Assembly: GCA_046596415.1 (NCBI GenBank)
Contig: JBKJML010000056.1
Span: forward strand, 1 to 7,840
Source of the DNA: JBKJML01 sp046596415
Lineage (GTDB): Bacteria; Actinomycetota; Thermoleophilia; Gaiellales; Gaiellaceae
Reading direction: 5' to 3'
Length of the DNA stretch: 7,840 nucleotides
Under the pieces are notes generated by a model. That model saw nothing but the letters and a program-made list of their open reading frames with translations. It was not told the origin of the DNA and ran no database searches. This document shows positions 1 to 5,522 of the stretch, piece by piece; the first letter of the stretch is position 1, and the number at the start of each line of letters is the position of its first letter. The position numbers and the translations under genes were made by a program.

Positions 1-1719
1 TGCCTCGTCACGCCCTTCGCCTGGTCGCAGCCTCACGACGTCAACGAACACGTCGCTGGCGTCGCGCGCGAACTGCGCCGCCTCGGTCACTTCGTCACCG
101 TCGTTGCGCCGTCCAGCCGCGCCGGCGAGCTCCTCGCAGGACGGCGCGCGCTCGCGCGGAACGACGACGTCGAACTGCTCGCGATCGGCCCCGCCGTCCA
201 GGTCTCGCGGCGCAGCAGCCTGGGTGTCCCCGTGGGTGTCCAGGCGAACCTCGCACTGACGCTAGCGCGCGGGCGCTTCGACGTCGTGCACGCGTTCGAG
301 CCGGGGCTGCCGAGCATCTCGTACCTCGCGCTGCGCGACGCGAAGACGCTCGCGGTCGCCACCTTCCACTCGACGGAGCGGCTCGGCTACCCGACCCGCC
401 GCACGCAAAGAACGAAGCTGCTCGGCCGGGTCGACGCGCTCCTCGCAACCTCGGAGGCAACCGCCGCTGCCGCCGCCGAGCGCTTTCCGGGCGATTACCA
501 GGTCGTCTCGCCGGGCGTCGACCTCAAGCGCTTCAAGCCGGGCACCAAGCGCCGCTTGATTCTCGTCGAGGTGCAGACCGGCTCGTTGCCGCATGCCCGC
601 GCGTCGATGCGAGCTCTGCGCGAGCTGCCCGGGTGGGAGCTCGTCCTGGTGCGCACGAAGGCGCTGTCGGCGCGGCCGACGATCCCTCCCTCGCTGCGCG
701 ACCGCGTTCAGGTGCGCGCCGGCCGTAAGCCCGAAGCGCGCGCCGCGCTGATGGCGGCAGCCTCAATCGTCATCCCGGCCCGCGGCGAGCGCTCGCGCTT
801 CGCGATCGAGGCTGCTGCTGCCGGCTGTGCCGTGACGGCTCCGCACTCACTCGACGACCAGCCCGAGCTGGCCGCAGCCGCGATCGCACGCCTCGCCGAG
901 GACGACGCACTGCGCGAGCGACTCGGCATCGAAGGTCGCCGAAGAGCCGGTAAGGACAGCTTTGCGAATGTGGCCGCCGAGCTCGACCGGCTCTACCGCT
1001 CGCTCGCCCACCGCCGGCGTGCGCCGCGCGTCGCGACCGATCCGCTCGCCGACCGCCCCTGGATCGTCGCCGACCTGCACATGCACACGTCCTGGTCGCA
1101 CGACTGTTCGATCGAAGTGCCCGAGTTGCTCGACCACGCCGAGGCCGAGGGGCTCGGTGCGATCGCCGTCACCGACCACAACGTCTTTGCCGGCGCGCTC
1201 GAGGCCGCCGAGCTCGCGCGCAACCGCGAGCTCGTCGTGATCCCCGGCGAGGAGATCAAGACGGACGGGCAGGGCGAGGTGATCGGCCTCTTCCTCCGCG
1301 AGGAGATCCCACGCGGCATGTCGTTTCGCGAGACGATCGCGGCGATCCGGGAGCAGGGCGGGCTCGTCTATCTCCCCCACCCGTTCGACCGGCTGCACGC
1401 GATCCCTGACCCGACGACGCTCCACCGCCACCTCGCGGAGATCGACGTCTTCGAGGTCTACAACGCACGCCTGCTGTTCGAGGGATACAACGACGAAGCC
1501 GTGCGCTTCGCCCGCAAATACGACCTCGTGGCGGGCGCCGGATCCGACGCACACGTGCTCCAGGGGGTCGGCACCGGTGCTCTCCGGATGCGCCGCTTCG
1601 AGGGGCCGGAGGAGTTTCTGATCTCGCTTCGCAGCGCCGAAGTGCTCCGCCGGCCGAAGTCGCTCGCCTACCTCCAATCCTTGAAATGGGTGGCCCAGGT
1701 CAAGGAAAAGGTCCGGTAG
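1..1719 (+). CDS. GT4-type glycosyltransferase fused to a C-terminal PHP phosphoesterase domain (5' end outside window)
   Basis: The frame is open from base 1 to the TAG at 1717-1719. The first visible residues, CLVTPFAW, match the first beta strand of GT4 enzymes such as the PimA type, so probably only a few residues are missing; residue numbers count from the window edge. Residues 1-335 are GT4-like: VTPF strand, RELRRLGH, VHAFEP, ATFHSTE with H123, and SPGVD near 171-174. The C-terminal GT half is weak. The GRxxxxKG element expected near 184-203 is absent, and the usual EX7E pair is E263/E270, one residue too close. Residues 355-555 form a PHP domain with its metal motifs intact: DLHMHT (358-363), TDHN (391-394), HPF (460-462) and GSDAH (514-518). 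PHP domains hydrolyse phosphoesters with a multi-metal centre. The joint role is unknown; transfer may be lost while hydrolysis is kept. The PHP call is firm, and GT activity is doubtful. Confidence 0.88.
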   Translation, partial: CLVTPFAWSQPHDVNEHVAGVARELRRLGHFVTVVAPSSRAGELLAGRRALARNDDVELLAIGPAVQVSRRSSLGVPVGVQANLALTLARGRFDVVHAFEPGLPSISYLALRDAKTLAVATFHSTERLGYPTRRTQRTKLLGRVDALLATSEATAAAAAERFPGDYQVVSPGVDLKRFKPGTKRRLILVEVQTGSLPHARASMRALRELPGWELVLVRTKALSARPTIPPSLRDRVQVRAGRKPEARAALMAAASIVIPARGERSRFAIEAAAAGCAVTAPHSLDDQPELAAAAIARLAEDDALRERLGIEGRRRAGKDSFANVAAELDRLYRSLAHRRRAPRVATDPLADRPWIVADLHMHTSWSHDCSIEVPELLDHAEAEGLGAIAVTDHNVFAGALEAAELARNRELVVIPGEEIKTDGQGEVIGLFLREEIPRGMSFRETIAAIREQGGLVYLPHPFDRLHAIPDPTTLHRHLAEIDVFEVYNARLLFEGYNDEAVRFARKYDLVAGAGSDAHVLQGVGTGALRMRRFEGPEEFLISLRSAEVLRRPKSLAYLQSLKWVAQVKEKVR

Positions 1720-1727
1720 GACAGAAA

Positions 1728-1734
1728 CGAGAAG
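1728..1734 (+). promoter_or_regulatory. Weak purine-rich ribosome binding site for the UDG-like gene
   Basis: The short purine-rich stretch CGAGAAG lies about 10 bases before the GTG at 1745, inside the 25-bp gap after the GT4-PHP stop. It is only a partial match to a Shine-Dalgarno sequence. It supports GTG 1745 over the next in-frame GTG at 1754. Confidence 0.3.
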
Positions 1735-1744
1735 CCGACTCCTC

Positions 1745-2332
1745 GTGTCCACCGTGCCCACCGATCAGATCTACGAGCGCTACCTGCAGAAGGCGATCAC
1801 CGAGATCAACGAGCTCGGAGACGAGATCGCGCGGGCCGGCGACACTGTGCACGTGCCCGTGCTCGGCTCGGGGCACCCACTCGCCGACGTCTTCCTGCTC
1901 AAGCACGAGCCGAAGCCGGCCGAGGTGCACGAGGGTGTCGCGTTCTACGGGCGGGCCGGGCAGGCGCTCCTGAAGTCACTCCAGCGGCTCGGTGTCGACC
2001 CGATGGCGGTGTACGGCACGAACTGCCTCAAGTTCGCGGGCCAGGATCCGGAGGAGTCGCGGCCGTGGCTGATCCGCGAGCTGCACATCGTTCAGCCGAA
2101 GCTCGTCGTCGTGATGGGGCCGGCCGCGGTGGGATTCGTCAACGAGCTCGGCTTCCCGCTCTCGGACAAGCTCGACCCGGATGGCGACGGGCGGCAGCGC
2201 TTCACACCGACGATCGAGGCGCTCGTCGTGCCCGACATCGACGCGTCGCTCGACGAGGCGCCTGCAAAGACGGCGTTCTGGAACGCGTTCAAAGCGCTCG
2301 GCCCGTGGTGGGCGGAGCTACCGCCCTACTGA
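1745..2332 (+). CDS. Degenerate uracil-DNA glycosylase superfamily protein
   Basis: A 195-residue protein with the layout of family 4-type uracil-DNA glycosylases. These remove uracil from DNA and normally carry a 4Fe-4S cluster. Preserved landmarks are GVAFYGRAGQALLKSLQRLG (64-83), matching the family's GxPFVGRAGxLLDxxL, then YGTNCLKF (90-97), and IVQPKLVVVMGPAA (115-128), matching the strand that follows the fourth cysteine. The active-site loop GEAPGxxED is replaced by KHEPKPAEV (53-61), and the C-terminal HPS-type motif is not found near VVPDIDASLDE (161-171). The N-terminal Cys pair is absent; F97 and S105 sit where the other two cluster cysteines are expected; the only cysteine is C94. 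I infer a family member that has lost the cluster and perhaps base excision, possibly keeping nucleic acid or nucleotide binding. The GTG start is 25 bp after the upstream stop, consistent with an operon. The stop overlaps the next gene. Confidence 0.78.
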   Translation: MSTVPTDQIYERYLQKAITEINELGDEIARAGDTVHVPVLGSGHPLADVFLLKHEPKPAEVHEGVAFYGRAGQALLKSLQRLGVDPMAVYGTNCLKFAGQDPEESRPWLIRELHIVQPKLVVVMGPAAVGFVNELGFPLSDKLDPDGDGRQRFTPTIEALVVPDIDASLDEAPAKTAFWNAFKALGPWWAELPPY

Positions 2333-3045
2333 GCCGCCGCGGGCTCGCGCTCGCGGCGCTGCTCGCGGTCGTTGCCGCCTATTCGGCGCTCGCCGGCCAC
2401 CTCTGGGAGTCGGGCCTTTGGCCCCAGATCGCGTTCCTCGCACTCGTCGTGTTGCCGGTGACGCTCACGCTCCCCTACCTCGCGCTCCCGGTGATCGGAT
2501 CACCTGGCCTGCTGCTCGTCGCAGTGGCGCTCGCCGTGCTCGCGGTCCTGCTCTACGCGGCCGGGCTCGGCGTCGCGTTCGACCTCGCAAAGCTCGGCGC
2601 GCTGACAGCCTTCGGCTTCTGGTTCCTCGGCTACTTCGAGGCGGTCTCGTGGATCGTCCTCGTCGCTGTGATCGTTCCCTGGGTCGACGCCGTCTCGGTC
2701 TGGCGTGGCCCGACCGACTACATCGTCTCGGAGCAGCCCGGCCTCTTCGAAAACCTCGCGGTCGGCTTTCGGGTGCCGGGAGAAGAGGGAGCGGCGCACC
2801 TCGGCCCACCCGACATCCTGTTCTTCGCGCTCTTCCTCGGCGCTGCCGTCCGCTTCGGACTGCGGCCCTTCTGGACCTGGCTGACGATGACGGCGCTGCT
2901 CGGCGCGACGCTCGCGCTCGCAGCCGGCTCCGACATTGCCGGCCTGCCGGCGCTGCCGGCACTCTGCCTCGGCTTCCTGCTGCCGAACGCTGACCTGCTC
3001 TGGCGGGAACTACGCCGTGCACGGTCGGCCGCTCGGTCCGGATGA
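2308..3045 (+). CDS. Presenilin/signal peptide peptidase-like intramembrane aspartyl protease homologue
   Basis: A polytopic membrane protein of about 245 residues with roughly eight hydrophobic segments (about 13-30, 39-61, 66-88, 95-110, 112-131, 166-183, 188-208 and 213-230). Three signatures of the GxGD aspartyl proteases appear in order. PWVDAVSVW carries D127 at the end of one helix and is followed by RGP and VSE, much like presenilin's YDLVAVLCPKGP...VE. LGPPDILFFALFLGAA carries D169, matching LGLGDFIFYSVLVGKA. LPALP (213-217) is the PAL motif. The two aspartates are 42 residues apart and the PAL proline is 45 residues further on, within family range. Such enzymes cut transmembrane helices inside the bilayer. 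The oddity is GPPD in place of GxGD and VD in place of YD/FD, so activity is uncertain. The start is not certain: GTG 2305, GTG 2308 or a CTG at 2329 that forms a CTGA overlap with the upstream stop are all possible. It ends in an ATGA overlap with the next gene. Confidence 0.7.
   Translation: MGGATALLSRRGLALAALLAVVAAYSALAGHLWESGLWPQIAFLALVVLPVTLTLPYLALPVIGSPGLLLVAVALAVLAVLLYAAGLGVAFDLAKLGALTAFGFWFLGYFEAVSWIVLVAVIVPWVDAVSVWRGPTDYIVSEQPGLFENLAVGFRVPGEEGAAHLGPPDILFFALFLGAAVRFGLRPFWTWLTMTALLGATLALAAGSDIAGLPALPALCLGFLLPNADLLWRELRRARSAARSG
3042..3045 (+). other. ATGA stop/start overlap
   Basis: The TGA of the presenilin-like gene (3043-3045) overlaps the ATG of the first GT-C gene (3042-3044). 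No good Shine-Dalgarno sequence is visible just upstream, so translation of the glycosyltransferase is probably coupled to the membrane protease homologue by reinitiation. The two proteins are therefore likely made together. Confidence 0.85.
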
Positions 3046-5240
3046 GGCCGCCCACGCGACTTACCCTGACAGCGCTGGCGATCTGGCTCGCGGTCTCCGC
3101 CTGGCTGGCTGCGTTCACGGGCCGAGTCACCGACTGGTATCTGATGACCGACGAGCTGTTATACGAACGGCTCGCGATCAGCATCGCGCACGGTCTCTCG
3201 CCGCTCCCGCGGGTGCACGGCGAGGCGATCGCGTCGCTGAACCAGCTCTATCCACTCGTGATCGCGCCCGTCTTCGCGCACGGCCTCGTGCCCGAAGCGG
3301 TCAGGAACGCCCACATCCTCAACGCGTTCGTGATGGCGTCTGCGTGCGTACCCGCGCTCCTCCTCGCGCGCCGCGTCACGCAGAGCCAGCGGGTCGCGAT
3401 CCTCGTCGCAGTCCTGACAGTCAGCGTCCCCTGGATCCTCTACGCGTCGTTCCTGCTGACCGAGGTCGTCGCCTATCCGGTCTTCCTCTGGGCGATCCTC
3501 GCCGTCCAGCACGCCACCGCCGCACCCCGCCTACGCAACGACCTGCTCGCGCTCGCCACGGTCGGGCTCGCGATCCTCGGACGGACGCAGTTCACGATCC
3601 TGCTGGCCGTGCTGCCGGCGGCGATCGTCCTCCACGAGCTCGCGTTCGCCGGCGGCGAGTCGCGGCGGGACAGGCTCTCGCTCGCTGTGAGGCGGGCCGT
3701 CTCCCAGCACCGTGCGCTCGCGACTCTCTACGCGACCGTCGTCGTCGCGGCCGTCGCCCTCGCGGCCACCGGCCGCCTGTCGGATCTCCTCGGCACGTAT
3801 TCCTCGACCGTCGAGGGCGACGTGGTGCCGAGCGGAATCGGCCGCTCCTTCCTCGAGCACACTGCGACGCTCGCGGTCGGCCTCGGGATCCTGCCGTTCC
3901 TGCTCGGTGTCGCGTGGCTCCTCGGCACGCTCGTCAAGCCACGCGGGCGCGAACAGCATGCTTTCGCCTCGGTCGGGACGCTCGCTCTCGTGGCGCTCAT
4001 GCTCGAGGTGACGGTCTACGACCTGCGCTTCGCTGAAGGCTTCGTCTACGACCGCTACCTGTTCTATCTCGGCCCGATCGTGCTGGTCGGCTTCGGCGGG
4101 CTGCTCGCCGAGGGGCGCCGGCCAAGGCTGACACTGCTGTGGCCGACAGCCGTCATGCTGGCCGGCCTGGCGCTGATGCCGGTGCGATTCTTCGTCAACG
4201 TCAGCCTCGACACGCCGGTCGCGACGATCAACGACCCGCTCCGGGGACTCACCGGATCGCCGACCGGCGTGCGCGTGTTCCTCGTCGCGGCGACCGCGAT
4301 CACGGTCGCGCTCGTCCTCGCCGCCTTCCGGCTCGACGGGCAGCGGCGGGTCGCGCTCGTCCTCGCCACCCTCGCGCTCACCGTCTCGGTCGTGGAGACC
4401 GGCTACGCCTTCTTCCGGCTGGTCGACGCCGGCGGGATGTCGAGCAGAAGGCTGATCGACCCGCCGCGCCACGAGCTTGCACAGCTCGACCGCGCACTCG
4501 GTACGGACGCGGACGTGACGATGATTCCGTCGCCGCACGTGCGGCCGCTGTACGACGAGACGGTGCAGCTCTGGTGGGACCTCGAGTTCTGGAACATGTC
4601 GGTGCGACACGCCGCCGTTCTCGACGGGACATACACCTGGACTCCCAGCACGTTCGCGACCGTGCCGTTGCGCTTCGACCGTGAGACGGGCGCCGCCGGA
4701 GCGTCGCCGAGTGAGTACGTCGTCTCGAACGAGCTCGATGCGCGATTCCGTCTCGCCGGAGACATCCTGAGCCTCGACCGGCACGTCGCGCTGATCCGGA
4801 CGGAGAGGCCGTGGCGGGCCGACTGGCTCTCGCTCGGTCTCTCGGGCGACGGCTGGTCGACACCCGGAGTGCCCGCAGCGATCCGGGTGTTCGCGACGCC
4901 CGACGAGAGAGAGCCTGTCGAGCGCTTCGTGACGATCGAGCTACGCGCACCGGACGGAACCGAGGGTCGGCCGTTCCGGGTCGTCTCGAACGCCGACACC
5001 TGGAACGGGAAGGCGGGCTCAGCGGCAACGGCAACCAGGCAGCTCTCGGTCTGTGTTCCCCCCGGCGGCTTCGCCGACCTCCGGCTCGAGAGCCCCGAGC
5101 ATTCGCGAAGCGCCGGCGACCCGCGAGCGCTGAGCGGCTACCGCACCCCGCCCGAGGTGGGGATCGGTATCGTGCGGATCGCACTCTCCAACGAGTTGTC
5201 AGCAGGATGTAAGGGCCTGGATGGAACCGATGGCCCTTGA
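3042..5240 (+). CDS. GT-C-type polytopic membrane glycosyltransferase, copy 1
   Basis: A 732-residue protein with about 12-13 hydrophobic segments up to residue 480, then a soluble C-terminal region (about 487-732), probably extracytoplasmic. Its architecture is that of GT-C enzymes, which use polyprenyl-phosphate-linked sugars on the outer face of the membrane. After helix 1 comes YLMTDELLYERL with acidic residues D37/E38, the position of the catalytic acidic motif in the first external loop of this fold. DLRFAEGF (327-334) and DRYLFYLGP (337-345) recall the ERYLFY motif of related bacterial GT-C proteins. The soluble part has DLEFWNMSVRH and cysteines C671 and C723, both kept in the paralogue and possibly disulfide-linked. 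Donor and acceptor are unknown. The ATG overlaps the preceding stop. The final residues after C723 run into the IS remnant, which starts near 5218, so the native C-terminus seems to have been replaced by a short foreign tail ending at TGA 5238-5240. Confidence 0.85.
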   Translation: MRPPTRLTLTALAIWLAVSAWLAAFTGRVTDWYLMTDELLYERLAISIAHGLSPLPRVHGEAIASLNQLYPLVIAPVFAHGLVPEAVRNAHILNAFVMASACVPALLLARRVTQSQRVAILVAVLTVSVPWILYASFLLTEVVAYPVFLWAILAVQHATAAPRLRNDLLALATVGLAILGRTQFTILLAVLPAAIVLHELAFAGGESRRDRLSLAVRRAVSQHRALATLYATVVVAAVALAATGRLSDLLGTYSSTVEGDVVPSGIGRSFLEHTATLAVGLGILPFLLGVAWLLGTLVKPRGREQHAFASVGTLALVALMLEVTVYDLRFAEGFVYDRYLFYLGPIVLVGFGGLLAEGRRPRLTLLWPTAVMLAGLALMPVRFFVNVSLDTPVATINDPLRGLTGSPTGVRVFLVAATAITVALVLAAFRLDGQRRVALVLATLALTVSVVETGYAFFRLVDAGGMSSRRLIDPPRHELAQLDRALGTDADVTMIPSPHVRPLYDETVQLWWDLEFWNMSVRHAAVLDGTYTWTPSTFATVPLRFDRETGAAGASPSEYVVSNELDARFRLAGDILSLDRHVALIRTERPWRADWLSLGLSGDGWSTPGVPAAIRVFATPDEREPVERFVTIELRAPDGTEGRPFRVVSNADTWNGKAGSAATATRQLSVCVPPGGFADLRLESPEHSRSAGDPRALSGYRTPPEVGIGIVRIALSNELSAGCKGLDGTDGP

Positions 5241-5512
5241 GTTCGACCGCGGCCAGTTGCTTGTCGGTGACGACCTGCTTTGGGGCAGGTTCGCTCGTCG
5301 AGGCGGGCGTAGACCTTGAGGCCGGTGCGAAGGGAGGTCGCGGCGATCAGGTTGATGATCACCTCGCGGCTGAGCAGCGGTTTGCCGCGCCCGTTCTGCG
5401 AGCTGAACGAGAACAGGCGGTGCTCGATCTTGTTCCACTTGCTGGTGCCGGGCGGGAAGTGGCAGACCTGGATCGTGAGCCCGGTGGTGTCGGCAAGGCG
5501 CTGCTGGACGTA
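5218..5512 (-). pseudogene. C-terminal remnant of an ISAzo13-family transposase
   Basis: Read on the minus strand from 5512, this gives about 97 codons typical of the C-terminus of ISAzo13-family (Rhodopirellula-type) DDE transposases. Landmarks in order are QQRLADTTGL, CHFPPGTSKWNKIEHRLF (5411-5464), NGRGKPLLSREVIINLIAAT and RTGLKVYARLD, then VTDKQLAAVELKGHRFHP. The last part is in another frame: one extra base near 5275, after the PKA codons, breaks the ORF. A stop (TAA, 5513-5515) lies just upstream in frame. The N-terminal three-quarters or so of the usual roughly 400-residue transposase is missing. I see no terminal inverted repeats and no target-site duplication. It is an inactive stump left by deletion. 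It overlaps the last codons of the upstream GT-C gene and ends about 10 bases before the start of the downstream one. Confidence 0.88.
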
Positions 5513-5522
5513 TTACCAACGC

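Noticed and set aside
847..1761. Minus-strand open frame of 304 codons over the PHP domain
   Set aside because: The plus strand carries intact PHP metal motifs throughout, so this is a shadow.
2065..2307. N-terminal extension of the protease homologue in the same frame, from 2065
   Set aside because: It is Arg- and Ala-rich out-of-frame translation of the UDG-like gene. The hydrophobic protein only begins after about 2305.
2939..2962. Short repeat of GCCGGC/CTGCCGGC units
   Set aside because: It simply encodes the LPALPAL residues with GC-rich codons and is not a repeat element.
3531..4784. Long minus-strand open frame opposite GT-C copy 1 (417 codons)
   Set aside because: Its translation is rich in Arg, Glu and Asp with no domain pattern, as expected for the antisense of a GC-rich gene. 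The plus strand has a clear membrane enzyme.
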